From Delphinus delphis (lineage: Eukaryota > Chordata > Mammalia > Artiodactyla > Delphinidae), in assembly GCF_949987515.2 (NCBI RefSeq), contig NC_082689.1, forward strand, positions 102,152,957 through 102,216,956: 64,000 nucleotides of DNA. The letters run 5' to 3'. The position numbers and the translations under genes were made by a program. Below, piece after piece: positions 1 through 12,300 of this stretch; within the stretch, counting starts at the first letter, position 1, and each line of letters starts with the position of its first letter. Below the pieces are notes generated by a model that had not been told where the DNA came from, did not search any database, and saw nothing but the letters and a program-made list of their open reading frames with translations.

Positions 1-1066
1 GTTCTGCAGAGGAAATGACACCAGAAGGATCAGAGCACACGGATACAAGAATGAGAATTCTTCCAAAGGACAGGCTGAGAGAAAGCAGAATCGGCCACAA
101 AAACACTCAAACCTCAGCTTCTCTCAATGATCAGGGGATAAAGATGAAGGAACCATTTTCAGAAATGTCACAAGGTTGTTAAGTCACTAACTGAATCTGA
201 ATATTAAATGGGGCTGTGAGGATTTTTGTTTGGTTTTAGTTAGAAATGAAACTTAAAGTCTACAACTTGTTATCCATTAAGATCTTAGTTGCTGGTCACC
301 TGCCAGGGGACAGCAGAGACCTGTGCTGGAAGGAGAGGAAGCCTGATGGACGGAGAGCCAGCCTGGGGCTGCCCGGATGGCGGGCAGGCCAATGGCCATG
401 CTTGAGGGCTGGTATGATTTGGCTACAGATGGGCCTTGTCATCCAACTTTTGGAGAACATATTTACACCTGAACAAAGTAGTTCAGAGTATGCACATGAC
501 TTAAAAGCCAAAATCTACCACAGATTTGAAAAGTATTTAAAAAAATCATATAGATTATTTCATTATTTAAATTTTATTTTATCTTATTTTATTTTTTGGC
601 CACGCCACACGGCTTGTGGGATCTTAGTTCCCCGACCAGGGACTGAAGCTGGGCCCTCGGCAGTGAAAGCACAGGGTCCTAACCACTGGACCGCCAGGGA
701 ATTGCCTCGTTATCTAAATTTTAAAGCATCTCTATGTGCTCAAAAACAAAAGTTATTAATCTCATCCTAGCAGGACAAAAGTAATCTATGAAGAAATCAT
801 AGTAGTTAGGCATAGTCAAATTATTTGAAAGTTCACCTTTTCCCTAAGCTATTCCTTGGTGTTTTTTAAAATTCACTGTATCGTTAAGTTTTTGCAAGAA
901 CTCAAGCTCTGCGTAAACCAAGGCACATCCGCACGTAGCAGCAGGGGTGAAAGCGTAAGTAAGAATCCCACCCTGAGCGCTGGGCCTTGCTCGATCGGGC
1001 AGAGGCGAGCCAACAAAAGCGCAGGGCACACAAGCCACCGACAGGAGGAGGGCTGAGAGCACTTAC
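1..1066 (-). other. CCDC93: CCDC93 intron downstream of exon Q (partial)
   Basis: Contains one CHR-type SINE (577-707). Nothing else recognisable; the flanking stretches 1-560 and 724-1066 look like plain intron. Confidence 0.8.
577..707 (-). repeat. CHR-type tRNA-derived SINE, short old form
   Basis: Minus-strand head GGCAATTCCCTGGCGGTCCA near 705, and a T-rich left edge that is the A-tail seen from this strand. Imperfect target duplications ATTATTTAAATTTTA (562-576) and GTTATCTAAATTTTA (709-723) differ at two of 15 bases, pointing to an old insertion. Confidence 0.85.
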
Positions 1067-1104
1067 TGTGAGAAGTTCTCATGAACTGAGTTCAGCAGGC
1101 TAAT
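1067..1104 (-). CDS. CCDC93: CCDC93 exon Q (last exon in view)
   Basis: 38 nt: [12 protein letters not shown] plus CA, phase 2. Acceptor is CTTTCCTCCCCAG, donor GTAAGT. The split codon needs a purine next, which would give Gln as in the family. No continuation was found in 1-1066, so at least one more coding exon and the 3' UTR lie to the left. Confidence 0.93.
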
Positions 1105-4100
1105 CTGGGGAGGAAAGAAGAACAAAAACACAAAGCAAAGGCTGACAGACGCCTGTGCTGACCCCAGCCACCGCAAGCTTGCCACGTGTCTCTGGAGGCT
1201 GCTTCTGAGATGAACACACCTTGTTCGCACAGATGCAAGTAACATGAAAAAAAAGAGCAACGTGTTCTCACCTCCAGAGTTCCCCCAGAGCGTCTGTCTA
1301 CCTTCCCACAGCCATGACCACAGGAATGACGGAACCCAACGCCCAGCTGGGAAGCCTAAGCCAACATTAGGGCTCTTAGGGCTGTACCACAGCCCTTTCG
1401 ATCTCACCAAACACTGCCCTTTATTTTTTCAGGGCCATCAGCTCAGCAGAGGGTCAGTGGGCGTGGAGGGTGAGAACACCGTGGCCGTTCTACTCCTTCC
1501 CACAAAGTCTCTGCCAATGCGGCCAGCTGCCGGGCAGCCCTAAGAGCCTCCACGGGGGTGCGCCCTTCAAGGCCCCTGTGCCCTAGAAACGCCACAGCCC
1601 GCACCTAGGACTCTCTACCTGTCCTGGCGACCATCCAGGGCAGGCCTGTGAGTCTGGAGTCTAGAAACCTAGGTCCTCTTTCTGGCTCTGTCACTGACTC
1701 GGCTTGTGAGCTCAGGACTGAGCATTTACTGTACTTGGACTCAGGGTCACACTCTGTAAAACGGAGGTGATATTCTTGTCCTTATGGCTCCACAGGCATG
1801 TTGAAAGCTAAAATATCACAGGTATAAATAGACCTGAGATAAAATGTACAGTTTATCCAAATGCAAACTTCTAACCGCATTAGTATGGCTTGGAATTTAA
1901 ATAGCCCCACCCCCCTGCACACTCCTCGTTCTTAAAAGAATGCAACAACTTTAAACACTGCTGACGAAGGAAGGTCAGTGGGCTTCGAGGCTTCCTCAGG
2001 AGGGGCTGCCCGTCTTCCCTCACCAGGCAGGAAGAACCCAAGGCCAGGGTGTGCAGCAGAGCTACCCCAGGGCTGACGTAAATCCCCCAAACGCACTCGG
2101 CTCATCTACTCGAATGTTTACCAGATGCCTGTTCTGTGCCCATTACTGTGTACGGCCCTGGATACCGAGAAAACAGAACCCAACCCCTCCTCGAGGAGTG
2201 CATCTCGGAGGAGAGAGATCGATCTGGTTTGACTGACAATAGGCAGTCAAGGACAGTACTCACTGATGCCTCCATTTGCGTCCAGGTAAAAGACACGTCT
2301 GTAATACTCTTCCTAGTAGACTGGTAATTAGTGCAGGTTGCAGGATGACGATAAAATAAAAATAGGTTCTGTCACCCTCAAGGGGAGGGGGAGGCAGGAG
2401 CTAATACGTATCACCACATGCGAGGGACTTCACAGGCACTGCCTCGGTCTGTCTCCGTCACTGCAGTTCTCTCCGTTTTACAGGTGAGGAAGATAAAGCC
2501 GCACTAAACCCAAACCCCTGTGAGTCCAGGGTGCCTGCTGCCGCCACCACACTGTGCTGCCGCTGGGAAGACAGTGCTGCTTTTTCCTGAACACAGCTGC
2601 ACACCTGCCCCAATCGTCTGCCTTCCATCGAGGGCCCTGACCACCAGCGGATCTGCCCTGGAGGGGCTGCCCCGGTCGCCCCTTCCACTCCCGCTTTCGT
2701 TCTCACAGTTCTTTTAGTTCACGCCTCTGTCTGCCGCGGATGATTAAACCGCCATTTCCCCCTGTCAACCCTGACAGCCCCCCCTCCCCATTTCCTTTAG
2801 CTGGCTCTTTCCTTCCCCTAAAACTCACACTAAAGTCTCAGCAGCTGCAGGCCCTCCTCCGTTTGCACCTCTCGAGCTTCCAGGATGTTTCTTTTTATGA
2901 CGTCGTCGCTCGCGAGGCGCCATACAACTGCTGCCCACCCTGCACCGTGGGCACTTTCTGACCCTGTAGTCGGCGCTGGGCACACGACAGGTGCTCTTCC
3001 CACTTCAGCCGAAGGCATCCCGACAGCAGGTTCGTGCAAACTTCCCGGGTGGACAGCACAGGTAGCTGCTCACCTGATTATGTTTCTTCTTTCTATAAAG
3101 GCTCTTACCTCTTTTTCCAAATAAACCTTCTTGTCATCCAGGGTGTTATATAAAGTGAAAAACTGCTTGGTTTCTTTGTGCACTGCTGAAACTGCAAATG
3201 CAAAGAAATCAGCAGGTGAGTGAGAAAATGTATCAAAACAATCCTGGGTATCCTCTCCCCGCGGAGGCGCTGCAGGACTCGGACCTGCCAGTGCCGTCTG
3301 TGCGGAAGCCCCACGGGGCACAAAGGCCGGTGTAGGGCTGCCGCAGGCCGACGGCACGTGCGTGGCAGCCGACACGAGGAGCCAGCGGAAGCTCCCTGTC
3401 GGCGTGCGGGACGCGGGTTTCTCCGAAGTCCTCCAGGTGAGGGGTCCCAGGAGGAAGGCAGAGGGATGAAGCAGCCCCATGCCAGCTCTTCCTGTCTGTG
3501 TGGCTCCCTCCCTTCCCACGCTCCTCAGGGGCAGGAGCCACAGCCGGCTCGCTTTTGTAAATCCCGTGCTTAGGGAGAAAGATTTAACTTAAGGCAGAAA
3601 CTATTTTCTGCTGAGAAACTGCGTTGACACCTGCCGCTGATCATCTGAGTCAAACGTGAGGACCGCATAGAACGTCAGGGTGGTGAGGTAAGACGTGAAA
3701 GGAAGCGTGCGTCTGGACGCATGTTCTGAGCAGGGACAGTGCTCCGGCTTGAACCAGGAAGGAGGGTTGAGACGCCAACGTCTCAAGGGAAAATCTGGGG
3801 TATATTCTGAAAGAAGACTTGGAGTTTTCCAAGTGGGAACTGTAGGGCACTGGCCTCCTGGGCCTGGGACCAGCTCACAGGGGTGAGGGGCACAGGGACT
3901 GCAGGGGGGCCAGCTGGCCCAGACGAGGCAGGAGTTAGGATTCTGAAGACTGTCCATCCAGTTAGGGGGAGCTATTAAATGTCAAGGCTTTTAAAGCAAG
4001 AGTGTAAAATGATCAAATTTTGTGTGAGAAAGATCCCTCAGGCAGGAGTGCAGACAAGGGGTTAGACTCTGGGCAGTGATGAGAAGGTGGCTACAGCAGA

Positions 4101-7100
4101 GAAGACAGGGGGGTCTAACTTGCTTGACAGCAATCCCAGTGGCCGAGGGGAAAGACGGAGGGGGAGGCAAATTCAGTCTTATATGTGTTGAGTTTGAGGT
4201 ACCCGGGACACAAGCAAGAGTGGGAGCCTAAGGAAGGGGTGATGGTCCAGGATCTGTTTACAGAGGATGTGAGCTGGGCCTTGAAGGATTTTGTCTAACA
4301 GAATGAAGAAGGGGTCCCAGGCGCAGGTTAACAGGAGTCAAGGCCTAGGATGTCAAAGTGCATGGTGTAGTCAGAGGCAGCGTGTGCACTGAGGAGGGCA
4401 GAGTGGGGACTGCGGGCAGGAATCGGGACCTTCAGGCAGGCCACCTAGACTGGGGAGGGTCCTGGGCAGAATTAGGAGAGAGGCTTTCTTCAGTGGGTCT
4501 AGGAAGCGCCTGAGGATTTGTCACTGGAGAGAAGTGATATGACTGGATGGGTGGATGACAGACTCAGAAGGGGCTGCAGACCAGCTAAGGCTCACTGGGC
4601 TGAGCTATGATGCCAGGGAGAACAGATACGGCAGCTGCGCTGGGAAGAGAAAGGCAATGACAGCTCTGAGTGTCACTCTGAGCCTGACGAGATGTGCTCA
4701 CTGATTTAGGCTGAGGGAGACCCAGTCCTGCATCCCTGGGTGAACGTGATGCTGTTAAAGGCAAGGACCACACGAGCAAGAAGGTCTGCAGAGGAGAAGA
4801 ACAATGAGCGAAGGCTGATCTAGAGATGCCGGGGTCGCGAGGTTCCGTGTGACGCTGGAAAGTGGAGCGCGATGACTGACAGGGATGAGGGTGGGCTAGA
4901 GGCATCACTCTAAGAGCTCAATCAACTTAAGCTATCTGTCCAGGGAGAGGGCAGTCAGAGCTCCATGGTGTTTCTCTTGGGCTTCTGGGCTATGTGAAGT
5001 GAGTGGGCCTGACGATGAGCTGGGGGCCTTCCCAGGCGTGGCTTTCATGGACGGTGCCACCACGCTGAAGTGGGACAGAACCCCGCGCCTCCTGCGCCCC
5101 CACCCCCCACCGCCGCAGAGTCAGCCTCGGGAGCTTGTGTGTGGTCGATGCACCTACTCTGGCGGTAGAGTTCGATAAATCTCTTCTGATACTGTATTAG
5201 CTCGGCTCTGCTGGGCACTTCGTCAATCCTGCGATGCAAAATTGCTATTTCTCGGTTTCTTCGAGCCTAGATGCAAAAGGGGAGGGGGAGACAACACTGT
5301 TTGGTGAAAGGCCTTACGTGTCCTCTGGGGAGGCAAAACACTGCCGCCACCCACCCTGTGCCCACACCCACCCTGGAAGGCAGGCACCCGACGCGGCTGC
5401 GGCCTGAGGTGCGCGTCTCAGACCCTGACTCCCCCGGCAACACAGGGCGAAGGCGTCAAAATAATGGATCGGAGGGAGGATTCTGAACAGGAGGGCATGT
5501 GTGGATGGTGCCCCCGGCCAGCCCACCAGGCCCCCAAGGACTCCAGAGCAGCTGATTCCCAGCGTCAGGCAGGGACCAGGAAACAGAAGTGCTTCCCAGA
5601 TGACAAGGGATGCTGCCCTGCTGCCTCCATGCACATCCCAAATCCCTTAGCGTGTTTGAAAAGCTCCTACAGTTTCCTCCTAAAGCAGCTTTCTGGCACT
5701 TTCCCCCTCCTGTGAAACGAACTGGGCTCTTCTAGCCGAACTGCTCCAGGTGCATCTGGGGAGGCAGGGCTGTGCGTGGCGCAGGGGAGACCTCGGGCTC
5801 CGAGGTGGGCGGCTTCCCCGAGGGGCAGCGCTGAAGAGGGCCACTCAGCTCCCACCACAGGTTCACGGTCTCAGCGCTGCCCTTCTGCTGTGCCTCTCTG
5901 TCCTCCCCCTCTCTGGCCCACTTTATCACAGTGGCAGACGGGGACCTCTAATTCATTAGGACGCAAAAACCCCTCCAGGCGCAAAACCCACTATCAACTG
6001 TCGTGATCAAACCAAAATAGTGCCTGCTGCTCTGGCTCTTGTTCCTATACTTTCTCAGGAATCTAAAGATAAAATCATTCACTCTTTTCACTGTATCTTT
6101 AACCTCTCCTTTTCTACTGGCTTCTTCTCATCGGCATTTAAATATGTTCAAGTCCCTCATCCTTAGAAAGGCCCTTCCTTAAACCCTGATCATCTTTCAG
6201 CTTCCATCTTTCTCCTCCCTTTAATAGCACAACTTCCCGAGAGCAACGTACCCCAGTGCCTCTGACCTCTCCGCTCCCCTCGGTCACCCTTCAACCCACT
6301 GCCGCGGGCTGCTCCCAACACCCACTGGCACCGCTCTCGCCAAGGTCACCACAGACCTTCTCTCTGCACCTATGGAAATTCTCAGCTTCCAGCTTTCCTG
6401 ACTTCTGGCAACACTGACCCTTCTCTCCCCTGAGCTCTCTGTTCAGCTGCCACGAGACCTTGGGCTCCTGTCTTCCCTGGGCCTCCGGCTGCCTGCTTGG
6501 TCTCAACCCTCATCGGTGGAATCCTTCTTTCCCTCTTCTCAGCCTGTATTTTCACATCCTAGGTTACCACCTATACAGCGCTGACCCCCAGATCTCCATC
6601 CCAGACTATTCCTACTGGGGTGAGTACCCCAACCTTTAAAAGCCCTAAACAGGTCTCATTAACACTTCTATTCACGCTCCCATCCCCTTCAGCCCTATCC
6701 TCTCTCCTTCAGGCTTTTGCTCAATGAATAACACAAGGATGCACACTATTGCCCAAGGCAGAAATTCCCCCACCATCCTCGACTCCACTTTTCCTCTAAC
6801 CCATCCCCAGTTCCATGGATAAAGCTGCTCAGCCTCTCACCTGCTGGTTTATTTCTGTCCATTTTCACTGACCCAGCCCTGGCTCAGGCTTCAGCAGGCT
6901 TAGGGTTCTACTGCACCTTCCCTCTAGCCAGCATGTGTGACTGACCCCCAGGTCTCCAGCCTGTAGTATGCAATTCGCATATAAGCCCCCTTGTACTTTG
7001 ATGCATATGGACATATCTTGGTTCTCAAACAGCCAGCTGGCTCCCAGAAGATAGAGCATCCCATTTACTATTCCTGGGATCTAATGCAACACTGAATACA

Positions 7101-9285
7101 CAGTAAGCACACAGTCAAAAAGTTTCCAAGTATGCAGCTGTACTGTCCTGATTTTACTTAATTCTGTGTCTCTTTAAGATTGGTACAGTGTCCTTGCATC
7201 AGGACAAACTTGACTCCCCGGAATTTAGCCCAACAACTCAGCAAAATAAGCACGGGCCAGAGAAAGGAGAAAGAGGGTCCCATTGGCCCCTGCAGCCCCT
7301 TGGCCGCTCCCCCCCAGAACCTGGCCTTCCTTTCCCAGAGAACAGAGAGAAGGCCCGGGCCAAAGTGCAACACAAGTTAACGCTTGGCTTTTGAATGTGC
7401 ATGAGCCAGAATCCGGCAATGTAGAAGATTCTATAACGTAATTTTGATCTATGTGAATTTAGAGCCAACTTTAAAACTCCCCATATTTGATGGCCTTCTC
7501 ACAAACCCCTAAGGTTATCAACTAAGACAGCTAAAGTGGGCACTTAATTTAGGGGAAAGGTACTAGACAAGAACACAATATTTTTAAATCTACCTTATCC
7601 TCCCCCCGCCACATTTTTTTAAACAGCTATGAGATATAATTCACAGGCCATACATTTCACCCAAAGTATACAATTCAATGGTTTTTAGTATACTCAGAGT
7701 CGTACGACCATCACCACTACCTAAAATTGCAGAACTTTTTCATCACCCCAAAAGAAACCCGTACCAATCAGCAGTCACTCCCATGTCTCCCGACCCCTTA
7801 CCCCCACCATTAGGCAGCATTAATGCACTTCCTGTCTCTACAGGTTTGCCTCTTCTGGACATTTTAACAATTTTTTGTAGTTTGCAGAGTACAAGTTTTA
7901 CAATTCTTTTGCTAAATATATTCCTAAGTATTCTGTTCTACTGTAAATAAAATTTTCTTAATTAAAAAAACAAAAAGGGCTTCCCTGGTGGCGCAGTGGT
8001 TGAGAGTCCGCCTGCCGATGCAGGGGACACGGGTTCGTGCCCCAGTCCGGGAAGATCCTACATGCCGCGGAGCGGCTGGGCCCGTGAGCCATGGCCGCTG
8101 AGCCTGCGCGTCCGGAGCTTGTGCTCCGCAACGGGAGAGGCCACAACAGTGAGAGGCCCGCGTACCGCAAAAAAAAAAAAAAAAAAGTACTGGACAAGAA
8201 CATTAGACCTCTAACCTTCGCTCCGGCACTTACAAGCTGCTTGTACTTCACAGATGTGAGTCAATTTGTTCACATAGAAGATGAGGCTAATAGCTACTTT
8301 CCACCCACCTCAAATCAAACGAGACAATGGTGAAACAACATACCAATGTGAGGTGTTATAACCAACATAATCCGCTGAGTTACACTCCAGATAGGAGAGC
8401 GAACAGCAGCTTTCCCGAGCCTCCCCAGCTCTTAGATGCTGAGGCTTTCTACCTCTGTTATAGGCACGCAAGCCTAGTTAGAGGCATTTACTAGCTCTTG
8501 TTTTCACTCACCTGTAGTAAACGGATCTTGTAAAGCTTCTCTTTCTCCATATTGTACCGTCTGTCTAGGTCTTCCTGAAATTGGAAAGAAACACAATTAT
8601 CTGGGAAGAGGAAATTTTCATGTTTTGATGAAATCTTTTGAAGTTGGACAGTTTTTATATATCTCCCTCATCCTGAGGCTCCAAATTCCTTTTTTCAAAT
8701 GGCCGAGTTCAGGGTCGGGTCCTAAGTCCCGGGAGACCCTTGACACTCTTTCACATCACTTTATGACAACTCTTCCTTCTTCCGGGACCCAGGCTGCATC
8801 CAGGGTTCTTAAGTGAAGTATCCCTCAAGTCCACGTGCCCTTTCCTCCCGCACCAAAAAAGATCCATGAGGAGGAGAAGACAACTGTGACTTAAAGAGCC
8901 TGTCATTCTATGTCTCTGTGTTTGGAGGTGATGATGGCTTGCTTCCTACGTTTCTGTTTAGACCTGCACTATCCAATACGATAGCCACCAGCCACGAGCG
9001 GCTATTTAAATTTACGTTAACTAAAACTTACAAATATTCAGTTTCTCAACTTCCCTAGCCACGTTTCAAGTGTTCAGTAGCCACATGTAGCTAGTGGCTA
9101 CCACACTGGACAGCAGAGACAGAGAACATTTCCACCACTGCAGAAAGGCCCTTTGGACAGAGTTGAATTAAAAGAGAGAAACGAGCCCCTCGCTGAACCC
9201 AATGGGGTAAAAGACATGGCTGGATGGTTTGCTGAACTGGGGAAAGCTACAGTAGTGTCAGAGGTGCCCCTTCCCCACTGTGTGT

Positions 9286-9325
<40 letters not shown>

Positions 9326-12300
9326 ACAACCAGCTCCTCCATGGGGCTCAGCTGCAGGAAAACCTCAACAGCCTTCACCATGGGAGTCCCGAAGCTCACT
9401 CTCTAGGAGCCTCTGAGGGCACGAAGGGAAGAGAAACCCTAAAGGAGGAGAATGTTAGAGGCTTTCCTGTTTCTCTCTTCCTTCTCTTCTTCCTTTTCTA
9501 TTCCTTTCTCCTAGAAGCACCTGTTTAACTCAGAACAGGGGTCCGCAAACTACAGCCCAGCAGCTAAATCCCACAGCCCTTGGGTCAATTTCGCCTCTGT
9601 GCCTAGTTTTGTAAATAAAGTTTTACTGGAATGTAGCCATGTCCTTTCACTTATCTATAGACTACCACGACCACGGTGGAGCTGGCCCACAAAGGTGACA
9701 ATATTTACTACCCAGCCCTTTACAGGCTGCTGACCCTGGAACGCAGTCCCCCCAGAGAGAGCTCTCTCCCTGTGCACTGCTCGCCCCTCGGAGCCTGGGC
9801 TGTGACGGGCATGTGTGGACCACACAGGCCTGTCCCCTTCCCGGCTCAGATGCCAGGGTGGGGACGGCATGCCTTGTGCCAGGTGCCAGCCGTCAGGGCC
9901 GTCCCCGGGAGGTCCTGCTCCACCCACGGGGCGGATGCACGAGATGGAGCCACGCCCTGAGAGCCCGAAGACAAGGAGGTGGCCGCAGACAGGACGAAAA
10001 GACGCGTGAGAAGCTGCCACACCCGCAGAGGACAGCGCGGTCCTGAGAGTGAACAGGTACTTACGTTGTGCGTCATGGCAGGGGTTAGGGCACCGTGCTG
10101 CTCTCCCCCGGAGAGGGTCTGCAATAAGGAAAAGTAAAAAAAAAAGAAGAAAAAAAATGCTTCTGAGGAAAGGGATGGGACAGAAAAGCTGAGGGTCCAG
10201 ATGTGGGGGGGGGGATGGGCAGACCACGTCTGAACAGGGCACAGCCTGCACACGAGCCCCGGATTTTAAATTGTTCTTAAATACCTGTCAGCCACACGCT
10301 AACAAGCGAAACCCTAACTGTCTTTGAATGTGAGTCAATCCCTCTAACAAGGTGTGACTGCTAAGAAGAGAAATGCCATCCTGAAAGTCTGCGATTTGTG
10401 CAAACCCAGAGGCTGCTGAGCTCATGTGAGCCTCCGAGCTCAAGGTCTTAGAAACAACTGGAAAGGCTGGATGTGGGTGGGTGGTCCCAGGACACCACCC
10501 ACTGCACGGCCACACTCTGCTATCCCCGTGCCAGTCTTCACGGCTGTGGCTGGAGTGGCACAACCCATCACGACAGGGAGGTGGCACCTCTGAGGCCCAT
10601 CTCCCCGCAGCCCTGGTGGAAAGCATCTGGACTCATGCTGGCTGCTTGGACAAGTCCCCTCCCCTCTCTGAGCCCCAAGTTCCCCATTTCCCCAAGGGAG
10701 AGGGTGCAGTCGATGGGGTCCAAAGCCACACCCAGCTCTCACATCTTAAGCACAGGGAGCTTCAGCAAATAAGCCTTGAATAGAGTGTGAGAAGGGACGA
10801 ACCACAGCGATCCCTACAATCTAATTTGGTGAGAGAAACAGACTTATTTTTCTGTCCTTGTCCACACTAGCTCCTTGGAAGGTCAAGGCGTCTGTTCCGA
10901 GAGCCAGTGGGCCGTGTTCCTGAGCCCGGGATGCTCCCGGGCTGCCAGAGCTCTGACCTCACATCCCGTGCTGCTCTCTGCTGCCTTCCTGTGTCCCCGG
11001 GCAGGAGTGCAGGGTGAAATGAGCAAACTGGCACAGAATTTACAGGCAAATGGGACGAGTGGGAACAGAGCTCAGGGGGCTCCTGCAAATACCCTGTCCC
11101 TAACAGAGGGGGCAGCCGGGCTTGTGACCCGTTAATTCTTATCTGGAGTTGCTGCTAGCCACACCTATGGGTGCTTTAACCCATAGAAGGAAGACAAAGG
11201 ACAGGGACAAATATTGAAGAAAACTATTTGAGAAATGTGTGTTCAGAGGACCAGGCTGAGGGAAGTCTGGTCTTTTTCGGCACCAGACTCTTCGCTGTTG
11301 AGTCCTCTAGAAATCCTTTCACGGTGGAAGTCACACAGCCCCAGCAGACTGGAGCAGTTCTCCACAGCCCGTACCTTTTCATCTCTGCCTGGAGCCCTCT
11401 CAGCCTTCAGGTTTTCAATTTCCTGCTGCAGCCGGGCCATCTCCTCCTTTAAAAGTAACATGAACATTTGTAAGATTTGGACAGGCTAGTCATCGGAGGC
11501 AATTATTTACCTTGATCTAGAGTCTTTTTTTCGCTTTTCGTGAGTTTACGTGGAGTCAGAAAGTCCATTAGGCAGTAGCTCCCCAGATCCCTCCCTGATT
11601 TTCAGCCTGGGAAGGTTAACTCAGGAGGATACAGGCAGCTGTACCTCAGTCAGAAGGGGCCTTTCTTCCTAAAGGGCAGGCGAGGCTCGCAGTAACCCCT
11701 GGGACATGGAATGAACGAGTGGCTTAGAGCCCAGTCCAAGCCTCCTTCTTGGTGCCGACCCTTCTCCACCTTTCCTGGGACCTTGCCGCCCGGAGCCCTG
11801 CCTCACCAAGGCACTCCTCCCCTGCCACCCGGCCCTGCGCAAGTCAGACCAGCTTCCGGATGGCTCTGGCGCTACCGGACCACGAGGTCTCACGTGGCAG
11901 AACACGCGACACACCGACACGCCAGGTTTTCAGGGCGGCCCTGGTCTCCTAAGATGCTATGCCTTTCGCACTTTGTAAGACTTTTCTTTTCAGTACATTT
12001 GGAAATTAGAAAACATCGTTTGTTAGACTGTGCTCTCGGTCTGGGGGTCTGGCACACCTGAGTCACTTGCGGTGTCCTCAGAGGGCACCTACCATGGTCC
12101 TCTACTCCTCTCACACACTGCCACGTACCCGCCTGGTGAGCCTGTTTTTCCGACCGCACCTGGACAGGACTCTCAGCAGCGCAAGAGAGGGAAAGCAGGA
12201 GGTTTTACAAGAATCTTGTTTAACGTCTGCCGACACCAAGCCACACTTACTCGACAATGTGCTTTAAACTCCTGTTCCTGACTTTTCAGATTTTCATTCA

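Larger units (their letters stand above)
1105..3108 (-). other. CCDC93: CCDC93 intron P/Q
   Basis: Holds two MIR remnants (1655-1830 and 2400-2500) and an L2-like phrase near 2105-2240. The rest has no structure I can name. Confidence 0.75.
5267..8511 (-). other. CCDC93: CCDC93 intron N/O
   Basis: About 6000-6850 is pyrimidine-rich on the plus strand and may be an old dispersed repeat of unknown family. L1 fragments, a young SINE and a MIR remnant fill 7576-8350. Confidence 0.65.
8575..10064 (-). other. CCDC93: CCDC93 intron M/N
   Basis: Contains two old DNA-transposon remnants and a CA repeat. 8575-8960 and 9740-10064 show nothing further. Confidence 0.75.

Noticed and set aside
3070..3519. 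149-codon minus-strand frame
   Set aside because: Only the part inside 3109-3191 is exon P; the rest is intron read-through past the AG acceptor.
7977..8050. tRNA-like sequence with A and B boxes
   Set aside because: Part of a SINE head; no tRNA cloverleaf or anticodon arm is supported.
9655..10251. 198-codon minus-strand frame
   Set aside because: Overlaps exon M but in large part reads intron and a hAT remnant; exon M's real frame ends at its GT donor.
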